Below are positions 50,515 to 57,924 of a DNA stretch of 58,967 nucleotides, in pieces (the stretch's first letter is position 1; each line of letters opens with the position of its first letter). Position numbers and translations under genes: made by a program. The DNA comes from an uncultured Eubacteriales bacterium. GTDB lineage: Bacteria; Bacillota; Clostridia; Christensenellales; Aristaeellaceae. The stretch lies in the NCBI GenBank assembly GCA_902798105.1, contig CADBVG010000018.1:13333-72299 (forward strand), given 5' to 3'. The notes beneath the pieces were generated by a model. The model was given only the letters and a program-made list of their open reading frames with translations. It was not told where the DNA came from and ran no database searches.

Positions 50515-51393
50515 ATGGTGCAGATTCGGGAGATGTTTACTTCCGTCGGCATGCTGTTTACCAATCTCTTTGAACACCCGGATTGGCACAATATCGTCGA
50601 CGTGGCCATACTGGCCATTTTGATATACAACGTCATCAAGCTGGTTATCCACACCCGCTCAAATTCCCTGTTCAAGGGCATCGCCGTGGTGCTGATCATG
50701 GCCTGGGTCTCCAGCGCCCTGCGCTTCAACGCGGTTTCATGGCTGCTGAACCAGATCATCAGCATGGGCCTGCTTGTGCTGGTGATACTGTTCCAGCCCG
50801 AATTCAGGCGTGGCCTGGACCAGATTGGCCGCTCGAAGTTCATGCGCCGGGTCTTCGGCCCGATGGGGCGGCAGGAGGAGGCCGAGCAGGTCGAAAAGCC
50901 CGTGACGGAGATCGTCCGGGCGATGAACGACATGGCCCGCAAGAAGATCGGCGCGCTGATCGTCATCGAGCGCGTGACCGGCCTGGGCGACGTGATCGAG
51001 ACGGGCACCCGGGTGGACGCGGAGATATCAGCCCCGCTGATCGAGAACATATTCGAGCCCAACACGCCGCTGCACGACGGCGCGATGATCATACGCAACC
51101 GGCGCATCAACGCCGCCGCCTGCATACTGCCGCTGTCCTCCGATCCCTCCATCAGCAAGGACCTGGGCACCCGCCACCGCGCCGCCATCGGCATCACCGA
51201 GACCACCGACGCCGTGTCGCTGATCGTTTCCGAGGAGACGGGCATCATCTCCATGGCCAGGGAGGGCCGGCTCACCCGGCACCTGGATGCCCGCTCGCTG
51301 AACATCCTGTTGACCGAGCTGTTTACGCCGGAGCGCAACATGTATTCCTGGCTCAGCACACTGCGCAGGGAGGAACAGGAAGATGAAAAATAG
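50515..51393 (+). CDS. cdaA: Diadenylate cyclase CdaA
   Basis: This 292-aa membrane enzyme makes cyclic di-AMP, the essential potassium/osmotic signal of Firmicutes. Three N-terminal helices (about 27-45, 54-72, 82-96) precede the DAC domain with DGA at 188-190 (PLHDGAMII) and RHR at 220-222 (GTRHRAAIG). CGGAGG lies 8 nt before the ATG at 50515. It overlaps cdaR by 11 nt, the standard pairing. A phosphoglucosamine mutase gene (glmM), usual third member, is not present downstream. Confidence 0.96.
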   Translation: MVQIREMFTSVGMLFTNLFEHPDWHNIVDVAILAILIYNVIKLVIHTRSNSLFKGIAVVLIMAWVSSALRFNAVSWLLNQIISMGLLVLVILFQPEFRRGLDQIGRSKFMRRVFGPMGRQEEAEQVEKPVTEIVRAMNDMARKKIGALIVIERVTGLGDVIETGTRVDAEISAPLIENIFEPNTPLHDGAMIIRNRRINAAACILPLSSDPSISKDLGTRHRAAIGITETTDAVSLIVSEETGIISMAREGRLTRHLDARSLNILLTELFTPERNMYSWLSTLRREEQEDEK

Positions 51394-52741
51394 GCTGATC
51401 GGGCTGCGCGAAAAGCTGTTTGCCAGCAGCTTCTATAAAAACGCCCCCCGGCCGGTGCGCTGGATCATCGGCTCGCTTTCCAACAACCTGGGCTACAAGC
51501 TGCTGTCGCTGCTGCTGGCCATACTGCTGTGGAACTATGTGATCGCCACCAATACGTCCATCACCCGGACGAAGGCGATCTACAACCTGACCGGCACCGT
51601 CAGCGGGCTTTCCACGCTGTCGGAGAACAAGCTGGCGCTGTCCCAAAGCCCCGAGGAGGCGCTTTCGGGCATCACGGTGACCGTCGAAGCGCCCCAGGCG
51701 GACTATTCAAAGGTCTCCGCCGACAACGTGCAGGTGGCGCTGGACCTGTCCAACGTGCGGGCCACCGGCACCCAGGAGGTGCCCCTGCGGGCCACCACAA
51801 GCTACGGGCGCGTGCGCAATATCAGCCCCGAGACGCTGACGCTGACCTTCGAGAAGCTGGATTCCCGCAACGTGGCGGTCAATTCCGTAATCGAGGGCGA
51901 TTCGGATGGCTACTGGTACAGCGTCAGCCGCAGCAACCCCTCGATACTGACCATCTCCGGCGCGGCCTCCGTGGTGCAGAGCATCACCTCCGCCCGGGTG
52001 GTGGCGGACGTGCGGGGCATGACCGATTCCACCGTCACGGCGCGGCCCTACGTGCTGCTGGACGCCGCGGGCCAGGTGATTCCCCAGGACATGCTGAACT
52101 GCTCCACGTCCTCGATCTCCGTCAGCGTGGACATCTATCCCTGCCGGGATATTCCCGTCTCCAATGACCTGGAGAGCATCATCACCGGCGCGCCCGCCGA
52201 GGGCTACGAGGTCCAGTCGGTGACGATCCAGCCCCAGAGCATACAAGTGGCCGCCGAGCAGGACCTGTTGGACAGCCTGGACCAACTGGTGATCGAGCCT
52301 GTGTCCGTGGAGGGCGCTTCCCAGAGCTTCTCGGCCAAATCCACGGTGACCCAGCTGTCGGACTTCAAGAACGTGTCCAGCGAACAGGTCTATGTGAACG
52401 TGGCCATCGCCGAAGAGCAGGTCACGGCCTACGTGGACAATGTGAAGGTGCTGTTCACCGGCAAGGCCGAAAACCTGATCGCCAGCTATGATGAGCTGGG
52501 CGTTGAGGTTACCGGTCCCCGCAGCGCCGTGGCGCGCCTGGCCGAGGAAGGCGTGACCGTCACCGTGGACCTGTCGGGCCTGGACGAGGGCTACTATATC
52601 CTCTCGCCCCGTATCGACGAACAGGCCTACGAGGGCTTCACCATCATGTGCGAGGCCGCGTCCGTCACCCTGACGGACATCACTTACGACGAAGACGCCG
52701 ACGAGGTCATCGACATCGGCGCGTTGACGGAAGAAGAGTAG
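51383..52741 (+). CDS. cdaR: CdaA regulator CdaR (YbbR-domain protein)
   Basis: This 452-aa protein has one N-terminal membrane helix (about 37-53, NLGYKLLSLLLAILLWNYVIA) and an extracellular part of four YbbR-type repeats (openings recognisable as YNLTGTVSGLSTLS, FEKLDSRNVAV, VDIYPCRDIPV and VNVAIAEEQVTAYV). It binds CdaA and tunes its activity. The acidic C terminus (DEDADEVIDIGALTEEE) is longer than needed for the fold. Confidence 0.94.
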   Translation: MKNRLIGLREKLFASSFYKNAPRPVRWIIGSLSNNLGYKLLSLLLAILLWNYVIATNTSITRTKAIYNLTGTVSGLSTLSENKLALSQSPEEALSGITVTVEAPQADYSKVSADNVQVALDLSNVRATGTQEVPLRATTSYGRVRNISPETLTLTFEKLDSRNVAVNSVIEGDSDGYWYSVSRSNPSILTISGAASVVQSITSARVVADVRGMTDSTVTARPYVLLDAAGQVIPQDMLNCSTSSISVSVDIYPCRDIPVSNDLESIITGAPAEGYEVQSVTIQPQSIQVAAEQDLLDSLDQLVIEPVSVEGASQSFSAKSTVTQLSDFKNVSSEQVYVNVAIAEEQVTAYVDNVKVLFTGKAENLIASYDELGVEVTGPRSAVARLAEEGVTVTVDLSGLDEGYYILSPRIDEQAYEGFTIMCEAASVTLTDITYDEDADEVIDIGALTEEE

Positions 52742-52798
52742 GGCGCGTTTCCAAACACACACCCTTCCATCCCCGACCGGGAGGTATACGGATAGAAT

Positions 52799-53509
52799 AT
52801 GACAATCAGTGGATATTCCAACGCCATCGTGGATGTGATGCTCGGCTGGCTGAAGGGCCTGGCAAATTGGGTGCTCAGGCTGTTCAACCTGGCGGGCAGC
52901 GCCAGTGGTTCGCCGTTGGTCTGGCTGTCCCAGAACTGGATGAAGCTGCTGATCTTCTTCCTGACTTTGGGCATCGTGCTGGATTTGCTGATCTGGCTGA
53001 TAAGGTGGCGGCCCTACTGGGTATGGTTCAGGAAGGAACGGGTCATCGTCAACGACGACCGGTTCTTCAACGATGCCGACATCGACCGGGCCAGCGACTG
53101 GGAGGGCGATCTGGCCTCCAACTGGGACGAGCACGATTACGTGGTGGCCAGTACCGTCGTCAAGCGGCAGGAGGGCCGGAAGCCTGAGGGGCAGAACTCC
53201 AGGACGAAGCGAAAGACGAGCGCGGACAGGAACGGGAACGGCGCGACGCCCCGTCGGCGCAGCGAGGGCACGAAGGTCAGACGGCACACCGGCGACGCCG
53301 CCAGGCCCGCGGCGGACAAGAGACCCGATAAGGCGGCAGACAGCCGCGAGGGCGATGCCCGTCGGCCGGAGATATTCGCCACGGAGCTCAAAAAGCGGGA
53401 CGTGACCGACAGATATGAGGACGAGGTGTTCAACGTGAACAACCTGCCGGTGTTCGATGAGTTCAGCAGCCGGCAGCCTTCCCGCAGGACGCGCCGCAGG
53501 CGGCGCTGA
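52799..53509 (+). CDS. Membrane protein with strongly basic C-terminal tail, 236 aa
   Basis: This unrecognised protein follows cdaR by 57 nt. An amphipathic N terminus and one clear helix (about 48-69, MKLLIFFLTLGIVLDLLIWLI) are followed by RWRPYWVWFRKERV and a charged soluble part. The tail (about 120-236) is rich in Arg, Lys, Glu, Asp and Ser, low in complexity, and ends in RRTRRRRR, which could bind nucleic acid or lipid head groups. The ribosome site (GGGAGG) is ~14 nt from the ATG, longer than ideal. The function and any link to cyclic di-AMP are open. Confidence 0.65.
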   Translation: MTISGYSNAIVDVMLGWLKGLANWVLRLFNLAGSASGSPLVWLSQNWMKLLIFFLTLGIVLDLLIWLIRWRPYWVWFRKERVIVNDDRFFNDADIDRASDWEGDLASNWDEHDYVVASTVVKRQEGRKPEGQNSRTKRKTSADRNGNGATPRRRSEGTKVRRHTGDAARPAADKRPDKAADSREGDARRPEIFATELKKRDVTDRYEDEVFNVNNLPVFDEFSSRQPSRRTRRRRR

Positions 53510-53542
53510 CGGGCGCAACACTGTATAAAGGAGAGAACGGCA

Positions 53543-54184
53543 TTGCAAAAGCGCATACTGTGCTATGGCGATTCCAATACCTACGGCTACATTCCCACCG
53601 GCGGGCGGTATGACGAGCACACCCGCTGGCCCATGCGGCTACAGGAAATCCTGGGCGATGGCTACGCCGTCATTGAGGAGGGCTTCAACGGCCGCACCTG
53701 CGTGTTCGACGATCCGGTGGAGGGGGGCTACAAGAGCGGCGTCAAATACCTGCCGCCTTGCCTGATGTCCCACAATCCGCTGGACGCCGTCGTCATCATG
53801 CTGGGCAGCAACGACACCAAGGCGCGCTTCGGCATGACGCCGATGACCATCGGCCAGAGCATGATGCAGCTGGTGCGGGTGGCCAAGCAGTACGCCGTGA
53901 ACGAGGCGGGGGAGGTTTCCCACATCATCGTCGCCGCGCCGCCGAAGATCCTGGACAACCTGATGCAGACCCGCCACGCCGAGTGCTTTGGCGAACAGGC
54001 CATCGCCGTGTCCGCGGGCCTGTCCCGGGAGCTTCGCCGCATCACGAAGCTGATGCGCTGCGATTTCTTCGACGCCGTGCCCCATGCCGAGGTCTCGCCC
54101 CTGGACGCCGTTCACATGACCGCGAACGGGCACCTGTGCCTCGCGGAGGCCATGGCCGAAAAGCTAAAGCGGGAAATCGGCTGA
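53543..54184 (+). CDS. SGNH/GDSL-family hydrolase
   Basis: This 213-aa esterase/lipase-fold enzyme has block I ILCYGDSNTYGY with the nucleophile Ser, block III VIMLGSNDTKARFG, and the C-terminal D-x-x-H as SPLDAVHMTANGHLCL. The sequence layout matches cytoplasmic arylesterase-type SGNH enzymes; no signal peptide is present. The start is TTG at 53543, with AAAGGAG 9 nt upstream. It probably removes acyl or acetyl groups from a small substrate. Confidence 0.9.
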   Translation: MQKRILCYGDSNTYGYIPTGGRYDEHTRWPMRLQEILGDGYAVIEEGFNGRTCVFDDPVEGGYKSGVKYLPPCLMSHNPLDAVVIMLGSNDTKARFGMTPMTIGQSMMQLVRVAKQYAVNEAGEVSHIIVAAPPKILDNLMQTRHAECFGEQAIAVSAGLSRELRRITKLMRCDFFDAVPHAEVSPLDAVHMTANGHLCLAEAMAEKLKREIG

Positions 54185-54261
54185 AAAAGTAACGTATATT
54201 CGGCCGCCTGGGGCTTGCAAAAGTGAGTTACATGTGATACAGTAATAGCCGTAAATTGAAT

Positions 54262-54432
54262 AACACAGCGGGTGTCGGACGCGATGCGTCCGGTGAAAAG
54301 GGAAGCGGGTGCGAACCCCGCGCGAACTCGTCACTGTGATCGGGGAATGGAACGGGCAATATGCCACTGGCAACGGGAAGGCCGCCTGTTTCGTGAAGAT
54401 CCGCAAGCCAGGAGACCTGCCCGACTGTATGC
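54262..54432 (+). ncRNA. Cobalamin (B12) riboswitch
   Basis: The classic element is visible in order: GGTGAAAAGGGAAGCGGGTG, GAACCCCGCGCGAACTCGTCA, CTGTGATCGGGGA, GCCACTGG-CAAC-GGGAAGGC, then GAAGATCCGCAAGCCAGGAG and ACCTGCC (the B12-box region). It lies upstream of the exported cobalt chelatase gene, so repression by adenosylcobalamin or a related corrinoid is expected. Confidence 0.95.
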
Positions 54433-54509
54433 GGAGGCCGTTAAGGCGCGCCTCATGCCACGAGAGCCTGGCAGCATAGCAAAGCCGAATCCGTCGGAGC
54501 CTGCTGGAC

Positions 54510-54537
54510 GCCCGTGCGCCCTGCGGGCTTTTATTTT
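54510..54537 (+). terminator. Riboswitch expression-platform terminator
   Basis: A GCCCG...CGGGC hairpin is followed by TTTTATTTT about 75 nt before the cbiK ATG. It is the likely B12-controlled terminator. Confidence 0.6.
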
Positions 54538-54613
54538 GCCCGCGCAGCCGCGTATTGCGGTCCGGCCAGACGGCCGGCTACAATAAAAAACATCATTTCA
54601 GGAGGAAGACACC

Positions 54614-55762
54614 ATGAAGAAACTGCTTTCCATGCTGATCGCGCTGGCGATGCTCGCCACGTGCGCCGTCGCGTTCGCCGAGGACGCCGACAAGACCGCC
54701 GCCGCCGCGGTTGACGAGCTGATCGCCGCCATCCAGGTCCAGGAGCGGACCGAGGACACCGACGCCCAGTGCGAGGCCGCCAAGGCTGCCTGGGACGCCC
54801 TGACCGACGCCCAGAAGGAACTGGTTGAAGAGGCCGACTACTTTGCCCGCGACACCGGCGACGCCGTCAAGGACAATCCGCTGAACGCCGACGGCATCGG
54901 TGAGAACGAGCTGCTGGTGGTCAGCTTCGGCACCTCCTTCAACGACAGCCGCGTCGAGGACATCGGCGGCGTCGAGAAGGCCCTGCAGGCCGCGTATCCG
55001 GACTGGTCCGTGCGCCGCGCCTTCACCGCCCAGATCATCATCAATCACATCCAGGCCCGCGACGGCGAGAAGATCGACAACGTGGCCCAGGCCCTGGACC
55101 GCGCCGTGGCGAACGGCGTCAAGAACCTGCTCGTGCAGCCCACCCACCTGATGCACGGCGCAGAGTACGACGAGCTGATCGGCGTGCTGGAAGGCTATAA
55201 GGACAAGATTGAGAATATCGTCGTGGCCGAGCCCCTGCTGGGCGAGGTCGGCGCGGACGCCACCGTCATCAACGAGGACAAGGCCTATGTCGCCGCGGCC
55301 GTCGTGAGCGAGGCTGTCATCGGTTCTGAATACGATAACATCGATGACGCCGAAAAGGCCGGCGCCGCCTTCGTGCTCATGGGCCATGGCACCAGCCATA
55401 CCGCCAATGTGACCTACGATCAGATGCAGACCCAGATGAACGAGCTGGGCTTCAAGAACGTGTTCATCGGCACCGTTGAGGGCGAGCCGGAGGACACCGC
55501 GTGCGCAGCGGTCATCGAGAAGATCAAGGAAGCCGGCTACAAGAAGATCATCCTGCGGCCCCTGATGGTCGTCGCGGGCGATCATGCCAACAACGACATG
55601 GCCGATCCCGAGGATCCCGAGTCCTGGATCTCCCAGTTCACCGCCTCCGGCGCTTTCGACAGCGTCGAATGCCAGATCGCCGGCCTGGGCCGCATCGATC
55701 TGATTCAGACTCTGTACGTGCTGCACACCGGCGAAGCCGTCGCCGCCGCTGTGCTCGGCTGA
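54614..55762 (+). CDS. cbiK: Exported CbiK-type sirohydrochlorin cobaltochelatase
   Basis: This 382-aa protein has a signal peptide (about 1-22, LLSMLIALAMLATCAVAFAE) and ~75 extra residues before the chelatase fold. The fold includes LLVVSFGTSFNDSR, LVQPTHLMHGAEYDEL, VLMGHGTSHTANVTYDQM (metal-binding His) and RPLMVVAGDHANNDMA (second His). CbiK normally inserts cobalt into sirohydrochlorin in the cytoplasm; exported versions are known from Desulfovibrio. Control by the B12 riboswitch and the neighbouring exported NEAT-like protein point to extracellular tetrapyrrole or cobalt handling. No lipobox is present. The substrate is unknown. Confidence 0.88.
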   Translation: MKKLLSMLIALAMLATCAVAFAEDADKTAAAAVDELIAAIQVQERTEDTDAQCEAAKAAWDALTDAQKELVEEADYFARDTGDAVKDNPLNADGIGENELLVVSFGTSFNDSRVEDIGGVEKALQAAYPDWSVRRAFTAQIIINHIQARDGEKIDNVAQALDRAVANGVKNLLVQPTHLMHGAEYDELIGVLEGYKDKIENIVVAEPLLGEVGADATVINEDKAYVAAAVVSEAVIGSEYDNIDDAEKAGAAFVLMGHGTSHTANVTYDQMQTQMNELGFKNVFIGTVEGEPEDTACAAVIEKIKEAGYKKIILRPLMVVAGDHANNDMADPEDPESWISQFTASGAFDSVECQIAGLGRIDLIQTLYVLHTGEAVAAAVLG

Positions 55763-55831
55763 TCGCGGCAATGACGCCAAAGCCTCCGGCTCCATGGGAT
55801 CGGGGGCTTCGGCCATATTGGAGGTAAGAGT

Positions 55832-56290
55832 ATGAAGAGAATGATCGCCCTCGCGCTGGCGATGCTGCTGGCGCTGTGCGGCATGGCCGCGCTGGCGGAA
55901 TCGGCCGCCGAGCCGCTAACGGACGGCGTGTACAACGCCGAATTCACCACCGACCACAGCATGTTCCATGTGAATGAAGCCTATGACAACATCGGCACCC
56001 TCACCGTTAAGGACGGCCAGATGACCATCCACGTCGTGCTGGCGGGGAAGGGCATCGTGAACCTGTTCCCCGGCCTGGCCGAGGACGCCCAGAAGGAGGG
56101 CGCGGTGCTGCTGCAGCCCACCGAAGAGACCGTGGAATACCCCGACGGAACCACCGGCACCGCCTATGCCTTTGACATCCCCGTGCCCGTCATCGGCGAG
56201 GAATTCGACTGCGCCCTGATCGGCAAGAAGGCCAAGTGGTACGACCACAAGGTCATGGTCAGCAACCCCGTGTTGGTGGAAGCTGAATAA
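55832..56290 (+). CDS. Exported NEAT-like small protein, 152 aa
   Basis: A signal peptide (about 1-22, ending ALAES) precedes a single beta-rich domain: DGVYNAEFTTDHSMFHVNEA, GTLTVKDGQMTIHVVLAGKG, then PVPVIGEEFDCALIG and KWYDHKVMVS. The strand pattern and DG-x-M-TIHV motif recall heme-binding NEAT domains, though I cannot identify the heme Tyr with certainty. It starts 69 nt after cbiK, in the same direction and behind the same riboswitch. A carrier of heme-, corrin- or cobalt-containing ligand would fit; this is inference. Confidence 0.75.
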   Translation: MKRMIALALAMLLALCGMAALAESAAEPLTDGVYNAEFTTDHSMFHVNEAYDNIGTLTVKDGQMTIHVVLAGKGIVNLFPGLAEDAQKEGAVLLQPTEETVEYPDGTTGTAYAFDIPVPVIGEEFDCALIGKKAKWYDHKVMVSNPVLVEAE

Positions 56291-56293
56291 TGG

Positions 56294-56593
56294 GGCTGCC
56301 TGAAAAGCGTTAGGGTTTGTTTCAACAATCCTGAGCATGCAATTTCGGCGTCTTTTCCACCAAAACTGCGTTGTCAAACCTTGACTTGTCTGGCGGCAAG
56401 TCAAGGGGCTTCAACGCCGGTATGACGGAAAAGGCACCGCAGGATTGTATAGGTTTAGGTTGAGATCAGTATAATCGTACAGCAGGAATACCATTGTAGG
56501 GGCGCCGCAACGGCGCCCCTACATCGTTTTTAATGCATGTGCATGTTACATCAGGGTGTATCTACACCGTGAGAATCGCGTTTTGAGACAGCC
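56294..56593. mobile_element. 300-bp MITE-like repeat with GGCTGYCT ends
   Basis: The left end GGCTGCCTGAAAAGCG and the inverted right end GGCTGTCTCAAAACGCG match with two mismatches and one gap. Inside are the family blocks TCTTTTCCACC...CTGCGTTGTCAAACC and GGCGGCAAGTCAAGG, GACGGAAAAGGCACCG, and a perfect hairpin at 56495-56523 (TGTAGGGGCGCCG arms) followed by TCGTTTTTAA. There is no transposase. The hairpin may end the cbiK transcript. Confidence 0.65.
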
Positions 56594-56598
56594 TCCCG

Positions 56599-56886
56599 CT
56601 ATTGATCCATGCGGTTATCGTTCTCCCGCACCAGCTCCATGATTTCCCTGTACCGTCCCGTCACCTTTTCATAATTCTCCGGCATGTGGGGGAACGCGCA
56701 GTTCGTGCAATCCTTGTAGCCCTTTTCGGAATACCTGAAATTGCCGCCGCAGCGCTTGCCCAGCGCGTACAGGGGGCAGTAGCAGAACAGGCAATTGAAT
56801 CGGCCGGGGTCCTCTACCCGATGACAGGGGAAGTATTCGCATTCCCGGTTCTGGAAAAAGGCGTAATGCTTTGTCTGCTTGTCCAA
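56599..56886 (-). CDS. Cysteine-rich small domain protein, 95 aa
   Basis: This protein fits the cysteine-rich small domain family (PF04071-type): HYAFFQNRECEYFPCHRV, NCLFCYCPLYALGKRCGGNF and KGYKDCTNCAFPHMPENY with eight conserved Cys. It is likely a metal-binding protein; in other genomes this domain occurs with cobalamin genes, which fits the cbiK neighbour across the repeat. The start is TTG at 56886, 7 nt after GGAGGG. It follows the frameshifted methyltransferase gene by 29 nt. Confidence 0.85.
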   Translation of the reverse strand: MDKQTKHYAFFQNRECEYFPCHRVEDPGRFNCLFCYCPLYALGKRCGGNFRYSEKGYKDCTNCAFPHMPENYEKVTGRYREIMELVRENDNRMDQ

Positions 56887-56915
56887 AGGATTGTCCCTCC
56901 TGTGATGTCGTTTGG

Positions 56916-57622
56916 CTACGCCCGCTGTGCCGCGATGAACCACGTCGTGCCGTGGTTGTCGCTGTCCAGCAGCAGCCGGTCGGCGCATTGCAGTATGATA
57001 AACCCACGCCGACGCAGAAGGTCGAGGACCGCGTCCACGTCGTGCACCACTTCCCGTATCGTCTCCGAAAACCTGGGCGCGCCGTCTTCAAACATGTCGA
57101 TGTGGAGCGCGATGCGCCCGTCGCCCCGGTCTTCCGTCAGGAACCGGACCAGGCCCTTTTCACCGCAGGGCACCTCGAAGGGTTCGCCCGGGGCCACCTC
57201 GGTGGGGTTCAGCAGGTCGAAGACGAAGTACCCGCCCGGGGTCAGAGTGGCGTGGACATTGCCGAAAACCCGGCCCACGTCGCCCAGGCTGGGGATGTGG
57301 TTGATTGCGTCGCCGGTGCAGGTGGCGAGGTCGAAGCGTCCCAAATCGGGCAGGTCCACGATGTCCGCCACCGCGTAGCGCAGCCCCGGCGAGCGCTGTC
57401 GGGCGATGCCGATCATCTCCCGGGAAAGGTCTACCCCCAGGGTGTCGATGTCCGCGGCATGCAGCGCTTCGCACAGCACGCCGGTGCCGCAGCCCAGATC
57501 GATGGCGGACCCGACGGACGCGCCCCGCTGTTCAGCCACCGGAGCAGCTGCCCGGCAAACACCCGGGGGTATTCGTTCCAACCGAATTCGTTGTACAATC
57601 GGCAAAAGAGACTTGAATACAT
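56916..57622 (-). pseudogene. Class I SAM-dependent methyltransferase, frameshifted
   Basis: The natural start MYSSLFCRLYNEFGWNEYPR at 57622 has AGGAGGG before it, but this frame diverges after QLLRWL at about 57535. The rest of the enzyme continues in another frame: EQRGASVGSAIDLGCGTGVL (SAM motif I), LGVDLSREMI, TCTGDAINHI and FDLLNPTEVAPGEPF. A single missing G (CTGGAACAG to CTGAACAG at about 57530-57535) would explain the break. The open frame reaching 57737 is not the real N terminus. It could be a decayed gene, programmed slippage or a sequence error. Confidence 0.8.
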
Positions 57623-57843
57623 GGGCCCTCCTGTGATGAAAGTGCGGCGGCATGACGGTCGCTGCGCATTTCATTATACTCAGAAACGTTCCATCGGGCA
57701 AGTTGTATTTTGGTTCATCGCGGAAAGCTGAGGCCAACGCCCATCATCCGTCACGCTGAACCGGATAAGGGGTTATCCTTCCCCTGGGTGCCATGTAACA
57801 TCTGCATTATTGCATACGAAAGAGCCTTTATTTATGTTTTGGG

Positions 57844-57873
57844 TTGACCTGAGCGCGCCGGTGTTGGTATAAT
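57844..57873 (+). promoter_or_regulatory. Promoter of the CARF-nuclease gene
   Basis: TTGACC (57844-57849), 18-nt spacer and TATAAT (57868-57873), ~50 nt before the ATG at 57925. Confidence 0.7.
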
Positions 57874-57924
57874 ATCGGCAACGAATTGCACGACAGTTGG
57901 CCTGAAAGGATAAAGTGATGCCGC

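Noticed and set aside
57431-57737. Long N terminus of the methyltransferase in the 57737 frame
   Set aside because: The residues before the SAM motif in that frame do not look like a methyltransferase; the proper N terminus with its ribosome site is in the neighbouring frame at 57622.
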